This document shows, piece by piece, positions 34,465-43,179 of a stretch of 64,000 nt of DNA (position 1 is the stretch's first letter; the number at the start of each line of letters is the position of its first letter). A program made the translations under genes and the position numbers. Under the pieces are notes generated by a model. The model was not told where the DNA came from. It did not search any database and saw nothing but the letters and a program-made list of their open reading frames with translations. The stretch comes from Paenibacillus barengoltzii NBRC 101215 (lineage in GTDB: Bacteria > Bacillota > Bacilli > Paenibacillales > Paenibacillaceae): NCBI RefSeq assembly GCF_004000745.1, contig NZ_BILV01000011.1:1-64000 (forward strand), given 5' to 3'.

Positions 34465-35409
34465 TTATCGATGCCAACGCGGCGTATGTTCCGATCGTTC
34501 GATCACTTCAACTCGTTTTCCGGTTAAATCTACGATATCCGGGGTCGTCTGACCGAATCCGGACAGATCAAAGCTGATTTGGATGACAATCTTGTGGGCT
34601 TGACCGGCATCATCTGTACCACGAATGATGATCTGCCCTTGTTGATGCTCCACCAATTGATCCTTGTTAATGTCCGCTGCCAGACGGATGTCCTCAACCT
34701 TCACATCCTTCGTTAAGGCGGGGAAATCCAAGTCCATCAAAAGAGGATGCACCGGCATCACCGCATCGGAGGACGATCCCATTATCCCGTGACTCATCTG
34801 CGTACGGTGATCGCCTTCCGCCATCATCTTGTCGGCAGCACCCATGTGGCTGACCGCGATGGTTCCGGCCGCCTGCACGATCGCCGGAATTTGGCTGCCG
34901 CTTAAATGCAGTGAGGTTTGCTTTCCGCCGGACGGCAGCTCCTTCACCACAGCCAAATCTTTGATATTGCCCAATAAGATTTCCATGAACTGCTCAGCGT
35001 GCTGCGGCGGTTCAAAGTCCCCGTCCCCGAATCGCCGCTCCTCTTCCGGCAACTGCAGGACACGATAGGTGTCAGAATCCTCACCGACGACAAACACCAT
35101 CTTTCCGTCTTGCTTATATACCTGGAACGTTTGAGGCTCCGATGCACCGGCCAACTCGATATTTGCACTCAACGCCTCCTTCCTCTTGTCCAGCTTTACC
35201 TCCAGCTTGGCGTCAACGATCGTCTTCCCGTTATCGGTCACCACGAGGCTACCTTGGTTCGTTAAGCTGGATGCAGCATGCGTATGCTTGATAGCGGCTT
35301 TATACGTTTCATACCCGTTCGTTCCAGCCATAGCGGACAACCCGCTGCCGAGCAGCAAGGCTGCTCCAATCCCGAATACCGCTCCGCGCTTGATCCATTT
35401 TGAGTTCAT
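34465..35409 (-). CDS. Secreted Met/His-rich protein, function unknown
   Basis: 314 residues. A signal peptide (FGIGAALLLGSGLSAMAG) is followed by a soluble domain; there is no lipobox. I do not recognise a named family. From about residue 190 to 230 it is rich in Met and His (SHMGAADKMM, HRTQMSHGIMG, MPVHPLLM), a composition seen in copper- or other metal-binding periplasmic/extracellular proteins. The N-terminal half (TNQGSLVVTDNGKTIVDAKLEVKLD) and the part after 245 suggest beta-rich structure resembling LolA/LppX-like lipocalin-type folds. ATG at 35409 follows AAAGGAAG. It heads the operon with the ABC exporter and two-component system. Confidence 0.75.
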   Translation of the reverse strand: MNSKWIKRGAVFGIGAALLLGSGLSAMAGTNGYETYKAAIKHTHAASSLTNQGSLVVTDNGKTIVDAKLEVKLDKRKEALSANIELAGASEPQTFQVYKQDGKMVFVVGEDSDTYRVLQLPEEERRFGDGDFEPPQHAEQFMEILLGNIKDLAVVKELPSGGKQTSLHLSGSQIPAIVQAAGTIAVSHMGAADKMMAEGDHRTQMSHGIMGSSSDAVMPVHPLLMDLDFPALTKDVKVEDIRLAADINKDQLVEHQQGQIIIRGTDDAGQAHKIVIQISFDLSGFGQTTPDIVDLTGKRVEVIERSEHTPRWHR

Positions 35410-35497
35410 CTTCAACTTCCTTTCCCTTTGTTTTGTCTCACCTTCCTAAGCTTAGCCCCCGGGTCTAAATTGCTTCTAAACGAAATCTAAAAAAAGT

Positions 35498-35545
35498 GTA
35501 AAAAAGCCGGCTCAATGTCTATGGAAAGACATCAAGCCGGCCATG
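35498..35545 (-). terminator. Terminator after glycerophosphodiesterase gene
   Basis: Minus strand GCCGGCT pairs with AGCCGGC, with an inner ATGTCT/AGACAT stem, followed by TTTTTT. It separates the glycerophosphodiesterase unit from the secreted-protein/ABC operon. The rest of the 230-nt gap shows no other signal I can support. Confidence 0.85.
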
Positions 35546-35647
35546 GAGTCAGTAATTATAGAGATTTTAAGATATTTCGTATGACTCAAGTGTAAAGAGG
35601 AAGATCACTGACAGATGTATTTCTACCTCTTAAAGGTTGTTTCGTCC

Positions 35648-36649
35648 TCAATTGTTCATCCTAGTTCCAGTTTGAACCGCCTTAGCGATTCGGTCGACTC
35701 GGTTCGTCCAGATCCAGCCGCTGTATCCGGCGGGCAGACGCTTCACGTCTTCCAATGTATCGAAGCCGCTGGAGAAATCACTGCCGTCCCCTCCGACGAT
35801 AACAACACGGGTGTTTGCTCGCTCCATACGGCTTAGGAATTTATCCGGCCAGCCCCACAGCCAAGGCGCGATTTTCTCAGGGATGTGCAGCTCGGTGTTT
35901 CGGCAAGCATCAGGGATGTACCCTGTCCAGCCGGAAGCCTCATACGAGAGCAGACATTGCTTTAACGTTGCCTTGGACATGACCCGCAGGTCCGGCAGGC
36001 GCTCCTTCAAGACCGCAATGGGCAGATCGCCGCCATAAACGGTTATCCCGTCCCGCTCCTCCTTCTTTAACGTAGACAGGTATGCCGCAAGCTGCTTCCC
36101 TTCCTCGGGGTCATCACTTTTGATGTGCAGTAGCAGCGCCTTGCCGGGAAAATGCTCCACCACTTCAGGTAACGATGGCATCAGCCCAACCCCTTTGCCG
36201 CGAAACGGATACGTCTTGCCTTGATCGGCGGTATATCCGTACCCGATATCCAACATTTTCAGCTCCGCCATCGTATAGTCTTTCGTTGTGCCTTCCGCAT
36301 TGGTCCGGCAATCCAACGTCCAATCATGGAACACGGCAAACTGCCCGTCCTTGGTTGGCTTCAGATCCAATTCCACCATATCAGCCCCGGCTGCAAAAGC
36401 GGCTTCCATAGATGTCAAGGTGTTCTCCAGAAACTCGTGCTCCGGTTCATATATCCGTTCCGCTGTGCACGTATCGTTCTCGATCCCCTCCATCGGGAAG
36501 GTTTGCGCCAGACCACGATGCGCCAGCAGCTTAGGTTCCCCGCCCTGAGCTGCGGTCAGATGAGGCGTATTGTTCAAGTAAACAAAAGCAATAAGGGCAA
36601 GCAATATCCATAGCGTTCTGCTTCTATATATCTTCCTGATCTTGCTCAA
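35648..36649 (-). CDS. Glycerophosphodiester phosphodiesterase family protein
   Basis: 333-residue membrane-anchored or secreted enzyme. A hydrophobic segment (LWILLALIAFVYL) near residues 13-26 is followed by a GDPD TIM barrel: LLAHRGLAQTFPMEG with the first catalytic His, ENTLTSMEAAFAAGADMVELDLKPTKDGQFAVFHD with the metal ligands and the second His (VFHDWTLD). The terminal part (GWIWTNRVDRI) is family-typical. The likely start is TTG at 36649 (GGGGGAG 6 nt upstream). It hydrolyses glycerophosphodiesters from phospholipids or teichoic acid. It lies 31 nt after the FHA regulator gene. Confidence 0.88.
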   Translation of the reverse strand: MSKIRKIYRSRTLWILLALIAFVYLNNTPHLTAAQGGEPKLLAHRGLAQTFPMEGIENDTCTAERIYEPEHEFLENTLTSMEAAFAAGADMVELDLKPTKDGQFAVFHDWTLDCRTNAEGTTKDYTMAELKMLDIGYGYTADQGKTYPFRGKGVGLMPSLPEVVEHFPGKALLLHIKSDDPEEGKQLAAYLSTLKKEERDGITVYGGDLPIAVLKERLPDLRVMSKATLKQCLLSYEASGWTGYIPDACRNTELHIPEKIAPWLWGWPDKFLSRMERANTRVVIVGGDGSDFSSGFDTLEDVKRLPAGYSGWIWTNRVDRIAKAVQTGTRMNN

Positions 36650-36680
36650 GCCAGTCTCCCCCGATCCTTCCTAACCCGTC

Positions 36681-37367
36681 CTATTCTGTCTCTAAAATAT
36701 ATCCGCTCCCCCGGATCGCATTGATCTGGAACGTATCGCGTCCATATTTCTTGCGAATCCGATAAATTAATGTCGTTAATTCATCGATCGTCACATCCGG
36801 TAACCCGTCAGGACCAGGATTACGGTCATACCACACCGTCTGCTTAATCTCACGGATCGTCACCAGACGGTTCGCGTGATCATGAAGCAGCTGCAGCAGC
36901 AAATATTCTTTTTCCGACATCGAAATTTTGACGCCGTTCACAATGCATTCCCGTTTCTCCCAATGGATCGTCACCGCTCCCTCGGTCGTCTCCGAATGCG
37001 TCGATTCATGTACGGGCTCAAACTCCAGCGTTTGTTCTCCAGGCGAATAAGAGAAATGCAGTACACAGGTGCCCCGCGCCAATTTCAGGATATCATTCGT
37101 TTCAAGCACATAAGGGGCATGCGGGATCATCCGGACCCCGTTCAGTTCCGTCCCATGACGGCTCCCCAGATCGTAGGCGACAGCACGGTCCCCTTCTTTC
37201 CGAATCATTAGATGTTTACGAGAAATAAAGATATTCGTAAAGGCCATATCCGGAAAACTCTCGGAAGACGTCCGACCGATTTCCGTCGTCTCTTGATCCA
37301 GGTAGATGCAGGTTCCCGGACGAAACGGGTCCCCGCGAAGAATATAAATACAGGCAAAGGTATCCAT
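36681..37367 (-). CDS. FHA domain-winged helix regulator
   Basis: 228-residue fusion. The N-terminal FHA domain (residues about 25-100) carries EIGRTSSESFPD, the phosphothreonine-binding loop ISRKHLMI and DLGSRHGTELNG. The C-terminal winged helix of the OmpR/Trans_reg_C type includes VKISMSEKEYLLLQLLHDHA and DELTTLIYRIRKKYG. The absence of a receiver domain suggests activation by Ser/Thr-kinase signalling instead of His-Asp phosphorelay. This arrangement is common in Paenibacillus. A perfect palindrome upstream may be its own operator. Probably co-transcribed with the phosphodiesterase gene. Confidence 0.88.
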   Translation of the reverse strand: MDTFACIYILRGDPFRPGTCIYLDQETTEIGRTSSESFPDMAFTNIFISRKHLMIRKEGDRAVAYDLGSRHGTELNGVRMIPHAPYVLETNDILKLARGTCVLHFSYSPGEQTLEFEPVHESTHSETTEGAVTIHWEKRECIVNGVKISMSEKEYLLLQLLHDHANRLVTIREIKQTVWYDRNPGPDGLPDVTIDELTTLIYRIRKKYGRDTFQINAIRGSGYILETE

Positions 37368-37406
37368 ACCTAAGCTCCCTCCATTTTCTATACCATCATC
37401 ATCTTA

Positions 37407-37426
37407 TCTTAAGGGACGTCTTAAGA
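37407..37426. promoter_or_regulatory. Palindrome upstream of the FHA regulator
   Basis: TCTTAAG-GGACGT-CTTAAGA, a perfect 7-nt inverted repeat about 40 nt upstream of the FHA-winged helix gene and 140 nt before the helicase gene. Candidate autoregulatory operator. A near match (TCTTAAGGAACGTC) occurs in the fadR promoter region. Confidence 0.5.
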
Positions 37427-37568
37427 ATATAGCAACCGCAGTGATATTATCCTCACAGCAGGCTGATTTCAACGCTCGTTTTTCAATAGTCGATTTTCTG
37501 TTATCATAGGGGGAGAACAAAAGGCGAACACCTGACGAACGGAAATTATACGAGAAAGGAATCCGTGC

Positions 37569-40500
37569 ATGAGTTTTCAGTTAACGGAGCGCGTCATTAA
37601 ATTGTTATGCGGCCGAATCGCTTACGAGCGTGGAGAAGCATATTACCGGACCGGGAAAGTGGCCTTTCTCCGGATGGACCACGGCTCCCGTGTCTATGAA
37701 GCGGCAGTGTCTGGAACCGGACACTATCATGTGTCGCTGCAAATCGATGAACACGGCGACGTGCATGCGGAATGCAACTGTCCCGCCTTCTATTCCTATA
37801 ACAACTATTGCAAGCATATTGCCGCCGTCTTGCTGGGGGTTCATGACATGCTGCAAGGCGGTAAGGCGCCGGTTCGTCCGTTTCCGTCTCTGCTGCGGCA
37901 GCAGGATGACCTTCTAGATTCAATGGACGACGATCGCAATGGATCCTACGGCCTGATCCAGCGTAAACAACCTGGGGACATCCCTTCCCGCGATATCTGG
38001 ATCGCCCGTGATATGATGCGCTTGTTTGAAGAGACTGCCCCGCCGCCGCTGCGGACTGGACTAAGGTTTGATCAGCGGACGCCGCTGGAGGTGGAATTAA
38101 CACTCCATCCGGTGCCGTACGGCTACCGTAAGTACTTGTTCGGTCTGGAGCTGAAGATCGGCGAGAAGCGTCTGTATATCGTCAAGAACATTCGGGATTT
38201 TCTCGATAAAATCTCACGCGGCGAGCCATACAGCTTCACCAAACATTTCAACTACGACCCGGAACGTTACGCCTTTCGGCCGGAGGATGAAGCGATCCTG
38301 CAGAAGCTGGCGGAAATCCAACGCAATGAGCAGATGTTTCACGAGAGCCTCGGAGGATACTCCCTTAAATCGAATGGGGTTTCCGATCGACTGTTACCGG
38401 TGCCGCCTGTCTTTTGGGACGATCTGCTGCCGCTGCTCACCCAAGCTCCGCTCGTGCAATTGGAGCAAGATGGCCGCATCTGGCCGGGGCTTGAAGTGAC
38501 AGACGGAACGCTGCCACTTAGCTTTCAACTCGGCCAAGCCGGGGACGAGAGCTATCAGTTTTCCGCCCAGGGCCTGGATGATGTTCTGGTCATGGACGTC
38601 TATGGCATCATTTTATCGGAAGGTAAGCTGATCCGCCTCTCGCCCGCGCAAACTCGCCGGCTCGCTGAATTAAAACATATGATGATTACTGCGCGGAAAC
38701 CGTATATCCTGATCTCTCCAGACCAGATCGAGCCCTTTGTTGAACGGGTGCTGCCCGGGTTGACAAAGTTCGGAACTATCCACGTCGAGGAAAAGGTCGC
38801 CAGCCGTATGGTACGGACCCAGCTGAAAGCCCGGCTGTACCTTGATCGGGTTAAGGACCGGCTCCTGGCGGGCTTGGAATTCCAATACGGTGATATCGTG
38901 TTTAACCCCTTGGATGATCATGGTCCCAAGCGAGGTACGGATTTAATCTTGCTGCGCGATACTGAGAAGGAACGGGAGATTATAAATCTGTTGGATTCCG
39001 GCTACATGACCCGAACCGAAAGCGCCTATTTCCTCGATGATGAGGAGGCGGAATACGAATTTCTGTATCATGTCGTGCCAGAACTGGAGAAGCTCGTGGA
39101 CATATATGCTACCTCGGCAGTCAAGACCCGGCTCATCACCGACCTTCGACCGCCGAAAATATCCGTGGAGCTCGACGAGCGTACGGATTGGCTGGAGTTT
39201 CGCTTCAGCATGACCGGGATCGGTGAATCGGAAATCCGCGGATTGCTTCAGGCACTGGAGGAGAAGCGCAAATACTACCGGTTGCCAAACGGTGCATTAA
39301 TGCCGCTTGAAAGCGAGGAGTTTCAGGAGATCGTCAAGTTCCTGAACGAATTTGGCTTGCGCCAAAGCGATATCCGCGGGCCGGAATTCCGTGTACCGGT
39401 GATCCGCGGATTGCATATCCAGGAAGACCGTGGACAAGGCCCAGTGAAGCTGGGCAAAGCGTACCGCGAGTTGCTGCATAACCTGCAGCATCCCAGCCAC
39501 CTGGACTTTCCGGTGCCGCCACAGCTCTCCGATGTACTTCGCGACTACCAGGTTTACGGTTATCAGTGGCTTAAGACACTGGCCTACTATCGCTTCGGCG
39601 GCATTCTTGCCGATGATATGGGGCTTGGAAAGACGCTGCAAAGCATCGCTTATCTCATATCGGTGCTGCCGGAGATCGCCGAATCTGGACAGCCAGCGTT
39701 GATCGTCTGCCCTGCTTCCCTGGTGTACAACTGGCGGAACGAGCTGACGAAATTCGCACCAAACATTAAGGCGGTAATCGCCGACGGAAGTAAAGCTGAA
39801 CGGGTGCGAACCTTGCGCGAGGCGTCGCAAGCGGATGTAGTGATCACCTCCTATCCACTGCTGCGCCGCGATATTGAGCAGTTCGCTGAACTGACGTTCC
39901 ATACACTGATTTTGGACGAGGCTCAAAGCTTCAAAAATCACGCCAGCCAAACGGCCCAAGCCGTGAAGAGCTTGCAAGCCAAGTACCGGTTCGCCTTAAC
40001 CGGCACTCCGGTAGAGAACTCGCTGGAAGAGTTATGGTCGATTTTTAGCGCCGTCTTTCCAGAGTTATTCCCTAGTCGCCAGGCGTTTAACGATTTGTCC
40101 CGGGAGACGGTAGCCAAACGCATCCGCCCTTTCGTCCTGCGCCGGCTGAAAACCGACGTGCTGAAGGAGCTGCCGGAAAAAATCGAGTCCCTTCAACCTT
40201 CTGAGCTGCTGCCTGAACAGAAGAAGCTGTACCTGGCCTACCTGGCCAAGCTGCAGCAGGAGACGCTTAAGCATTTGGATGACGACACGTTCGGGCAGAA
40301 CCGTATTCGCATTTTGGCTGGCTTAACCCGGCTGCGCCAGCTATGCTGCCATCCGGCCTTATTCGTTGACGGCTATGACGGCGGTTCAGCGAAGTTTGAC
40401 CAACTGATGGAAATGATCGAAGAATGCCAAAGCGCCGGCAAACGCGTACTGATCTTCTCCCAATTTACGGAGATGCTCGGATTGATTGGCCGAGAGCTGG

Positions 40501-40898
40501 GCTACCGAGGGTTGCCTTTCTTTTATCTCGATGGGAAGACGCCAGCTGCCGAACGGGTAGAGTTATGCGATCGCTTTAACGACGGGGAACGCGATTTGTT
40601 TCTCATCTCGCTGAAGGCCGGAGGCACTGGCCTGAACTTAACCGGTGCGGATACCGTCATTCTTTATGATCTATGGTGGAATCCCGCGGTCGAGCAGCAG
40701 GCGGCGGACCGGGCTTATCGGATCGGGCAGAAGAATATCGTACATGTCATTCGCATGGTTGCCCAAGGCACCGTGGAAGACAAAATGTACGAGCTGCAGC
40801 AGAAGAAAAAGCACCTCGTCGAAGAGGTGCTGAAGCCTGGACAAGAGGCCATTTCCGCGCTGACCGAGCAAGAAATTCGCGAAATCTTGATGATCTAA
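37569..40898 (+). CDS. SWIM zinc-finger SNF2-family helicase
   Basis: 1109-residue ATP-dependent DNA translocase. The N-terminus has a SWIM zinc finger, C69-x-C71-x9-C81-x-H83. A large middle region is followed by the SNF2 motor from about residue 650: VYGYQWL, Walker A ADDMGLGKTLQ near 680, the DEAQ box (LDEAQSFKNH) near 783, ALTGTPVENS, then helicase C with FSQFTEMLG and motif VI QAADRAYRIGQ. Such proteins are widespread in Firmicutes; a DNA repair or transcription-recycling role is suspected but unproven. GAAAGGAATCC precedes the ATG. It is a single-gene unit ending in a bidirectional terminator. Confidence 0.93.
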   Translation: MSFQLTERVIKLLCGRIAYERGEAYYRTGKVAFLRMDHGSRVYEAAVSGTGHYHVSLQIDEHGDVHAECNCPAFYSYNNYCKHIAAVLLGVHDMLQGGKAPVRPFPSLLRQQDDLLDSMDDDRNGSYGLIQRKQPGDIPSRDIWIARDMMRLFEETAPPPLRTGLRFDQRTPLEVELTLHPVPYGYRKYLFGLELKIGEKRLYIVKNIRDFLDKISRGEPYSFTKHFNYDPERYAFRPEDEAILQKLAEIQRNEQMFHESLGGYSLKSNGVSDRLLPVPPVFWDDLLPLLTQAPLVQLEQDGRIWPGLEVTDGTLPLSFQLGQAGDESYQFSAQGLDDVLVMDVYGIILSEGKLIRLSPAQTRRLAELKHMMITARKPYILISPDQIEPFVERVLPGLTKFGTIHVEEKVASRMVRTQLKARLYLDRVKDRLLAGLEFQYGDIVFNPLDDHGPKRGTDLILLRDTEKEREIINLLDSGYMTRTESAYFLDDEEAEYEFLYHVVPELEKLVDIYATSAVKTRLITDLRPPKISVELDERTDWLEFRFSMTGIGESEIRGLLQALEEKRKYYRLPNGALMPLESEEFQEIVKFLNEFGLRQSDIRGPEFRVPVIRGLHIQEDRGQGPVKLGKAYRELLHNLQHPSHLDFPVPPQLSDVLRDYQVYGYQWLKTLAYYRFGGILADDMGLGKTLQSIAYLISVLPEIAESGQPALIVCPASLVYNWRNELTKFAPNIKAVIADGSKAERVRTLREASQADVVITSYPLLRRDIEQFAELTFHTLILDEAQSFKNHASQTAQAVKSLQAKYRFALTGTPVENSLEELWSIFSAVFPELFPSRQAFNDLSRETVAKRIRPFVLRRLKTDVLKELPEKIESLQPSELLPEQKKLYLAYLAKLQQETLKHLDDDTFGQNRIRILAGLTRLRQLCCHPALFVDGYDGGSAKFDQLMEMIEECQSAGKRVLIFSQFTEMLGLIGRELGYRGLPFFYLDGKTPAAERVELCDRFNDGERDLFLISLKAGGTGLNLTGADTVILYDLWWNPAVEQQAADRAYRIGQKNIVHVIRMVAQGTVEDKMYELQQKKKHLVEEVLKPGQEAISALTEQEIREILMI

Positions 40899-40907
40899 TC
40901 TGTAACT

Positions 40908-40960
40908 TAAAAAAGGGATCGAAAAGCGCCGAATCATTTCGGCAGTTCCGGTCCCTTCTT
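40908..40960. terminator. Bidirectional terminator
   Basis: Nested stem: GGGATCG with CGGTCCC (one G-U pair) enclosing GCCGAA/TTCGGC, with A6 on the left and CTTCTTCATTTC on the right. It sits between the convergent helicase and chitosanase genes. Confidence 0.75.
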
Positions 40961-40964
40961 CATT

Positions 40965-42629
40965 TCACTGACCTGTCACTTCAAACTCGTAAAGGGAATA
41001 CCCGTAAGGTGTCCCCCGCTCGATGCCATACATGCGGACATATCTTGCCGGCTGCGGCGAAAGCGGGATTTCATCAAGTCCTCCATCTCCGCTTGAAGTC
41101 GAATATACTTCCTGCCAATGCTCTGGCGCTCCGCTGTCCGTGGAGATTTCAATCTTGTACCGCTTGGCGTATGCCACCTCCCACCGCAGCTTGACGCCGG
41201 TGATTTGATGTACGGCACCCAGATCAACGTAAATCCATTCCGGATCGGTCCCCTCGCGACTGGCCCAGCGCGTCATCTGGTTGCCGTCTATCGCCTTGTC
41301 CGGTTCAAACCCCACGCCTTCCATTGTGCTGGATACCGCTGTTTTATTCAGGGCCAGATTCGGAGCTTCCGGTACAGTTGCCCCGCCGGGCTTCCACCAA
41401 TTCCCCGATAGGAACAGCAAGTTCAGCAAATTGTAGGTATCGCTGAAGTAATCCTCTTTCTTATTCTTCATCCAGTCCCAGCCCGCATTCACCCAAGCTT
41501 GATGATTGGAATTCGCCGTTCCCGCCGAGATGAACGGAGCGACAAATACCGCTGTGGCATAATTTCCTATGGCTGTGCCGTCCAGCTTGTAGCCATTTTT
41601 GATATTTGCAGGTGCACCGCCGGTTTTCGTTTTGATCCAGCTCACCATTTTGTCGGCGAGCGCTTTCGCTCTGGTATCGCCGTATAACGCATAATCCATA
41701 ACGATGCGCAGCGGTACACGGCTTGCATTATAGTAATATTGATTCGTTTCTTTGAACTCATCCAGATACCACTCTGGCGCAGGTCTTGGCGGGTTACCCA
41801 CCACAAAGTCAGAGATCAGTCCGGTATTCGGAGAATATGTTGCGCTAAACTGTTGATACACGTCGTACAAATGATCTATCACATGAATCCAAGTCTCATC
41901 CCCTGTGACCTCATAAAAAGCGCGCAAATGACTGAGCATCCAGTCCGACGGCCGCGTATTCAGCGCATCCTTACCGTCCCAATCTCCAAGATTAAGCCGA
42001 TTACCAGATGTAACATAGCTTGCTTTAATGCCGTCGGTAATCATTTTTTTCGCTTCTTGCAAATAGTTGATCGCCCCGCCCGAGCCCCACTGGTTGTGAG
42101 CTAAAATCAACGAATAAGCGATGTCCAAATCACCGTCGGTAGCTGACCCAAAATGGCCTTGAGCGGCTTTGCTGTCCGCTACTACCCAACCCATCAAGTT
42201 CGGATTTCCGCTGCTCTTATATGTACGTGCCGTCTTAAACAATCCGTCATAAATCGTCTTGGCGTTCGGATCATAACCTGCCATCAGCACGGTGATGATC
42301 ATGCCGTAGCCCTGACCTTCGGAGGAACCAAGCGCGGTAAACCCGTCGGGATCTCCCGTAATATTGCCCTTCACATAGTAACCGCCCGGCAAAGAAGACA
42401 AATTGTTGCGAAGATAAGTCGCTTTCCAATAATCGTAATATGACGCCACAGCCTGATTCATCGCGGCTTGGGTGACGTGGCTTGGCTTGATGATTCCCGG
42501 ATAGCTGATCTGCTGCGGGAACGGCTTCATTTCCCCTGCGGCGTTGGCGGGAGCAGCCGATGCAACGGCCCCAAACGTGGTGGCTATAAAGAAACACAGC
42601 AAAACTAGACAAACCTTTTGAAGCTTCAT
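40965..42629 (-). CDS. GH8 chitosanase/glucanase with discoidin module
   Basis: Secreted enzyme of 554 residues. A signal peptide ending near SAAPANA is followed by a GH8 domain (about 35-410) closely resembling Bacillus/Paenibacillus subclass-b chitosanases: EMKPFPQQISYPGIIKPSHV, SSEGQGYGMIITVLMAGYD with the general acid E104, ATDGDLDIAYSLILAH and the loop DEFKETNQYYYNASR where the base glutamate of this subclass lies. From about 415 to the end is an F5/8-type (discoidin/CBM32-like) binding module. It should cleave chitosan and possibly mixed beta-glucans. The third ATG (42629) has the best spacing from GGAGG. Confidence 0.92.
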   Translation of the reverse strand: MKLQKVCLVLLCFFIATTFGAVASAAPANAAGEMKPFPQQISYPGIIKPSHVTQAAMNQAVASYYDYWKATYLRNNLSSLPGGYYVKGNITGDPDGFTALGSSEGQGYGMIITVLMAGYDPNAKTIYDGLFKTARTYKSSGNPNLMGWVVADSKAAQGHFGSATDGDLDIAYSLILAHNQWGSGGAINYLQEAKKMITDGIKASYVTSGNRLNLGDWDGKDALNTRPSDWMLSHLRAFYEVTGDETWIHVIDHLYDVYQQFSATYSPNTGLISDFVVGNPPRPAPEWYLDEFKETNQYYYNASRVPLRIVMDYALYGDTRAKALADKMVSWIKTKTGGAPANIKNGYKLDGTAIGNYATAVFVAPFISAGTANSNHQAWVNAGWDWMKNKKEDYFSDTYNLLNLLFLSGNWWKPGGATVPEAPNLALNKTAVSSTMEGVGFEPDKAIDGNQMTRWASREGTDPEWIYVDLGAVHQITGVKLRWEVAYAKRYKIEISTDSGAPEHWQEVYSTSSGDGGLDEIPLSPQPARYVRMYGIERGTPYGYSLYEFEVTGQ

Positions 42630-42849
42630 CATCATTCCTCCTCAAAGCGAAAGTGGAGAGCCTGTCTTTCGTTAAGCGACTTCGGAGTTGCAACGAATGA
42701 AACGCAAGGATGTCCCAATTCCTATTTTATTCCAGCTTTTTATAAATATAAACTAATTTCTACAGGTCTGAAACATGAAATCACCGTGATCGGGATAACC
42801 TATGGAAGGTAATGACTACTACCGAGAGAATCACTTAAGGAGGATCAGC

Positions 42850-43026
42850 ATGGAGCATCAAAATCAACAAGCCCGCGATGAGGCTGAACTGCGTAACAAA
42901 TTAAATGAGCAAGGGGATTCACTAGCGGAGAAGAAGAAGATTGAAAACGGCGTGGACATCGAGCCGGAAGCCGATGAATGGGTGGCCAAGCCGGTGCCGT
43001 TCACCGATACAGATTCCGCGAAATAA
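42850..43026 (+). CDS. Small charged protein, function unknown
   Basis: 58 residues from an ATG 7 nt after AAGGAGG, followed by its own terminator, so very likely translated. It is strongly hydrophilic and acidic, with a helical first part (QQARDEAELRNKLNEQGDSL) and a C-terminal WVAKPVPFTDTDSAK. I do not recognise the family. There is no signal peptide, membrane segment or cysteine. Confidence 0.7.
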   Translation: MEHQNQQARDEAELRNKLNEQGDSLAEKKKIENGVDIEPEADEWVAKPVPFTDTDSAK

Positions 43027-43045
43027 CCTTCCTCTTCCGTTGATC

Positions 43046-43085
43046 ATCCGCAGGGTTCCTTGATGGAGCCGCTGCGGATATTTTA
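43046..43085 (+). terminator. Terminator of the small-protein gene
   Basis: ATCCGCAG pairs with CTGCGGAT around an inner GGTTCC/GGAGCC stem, followed by ATTTTATT. Confidence 0.75.
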
Positions 43086-43179
43086 TTATCCACCAACGCT
43101 TCCCAGACGACAGGATAATGAAGTTTTAGCACGAATATCATGGTACAGAGGTTGATTTGAAATCTGGGAGCGTGAAGAT

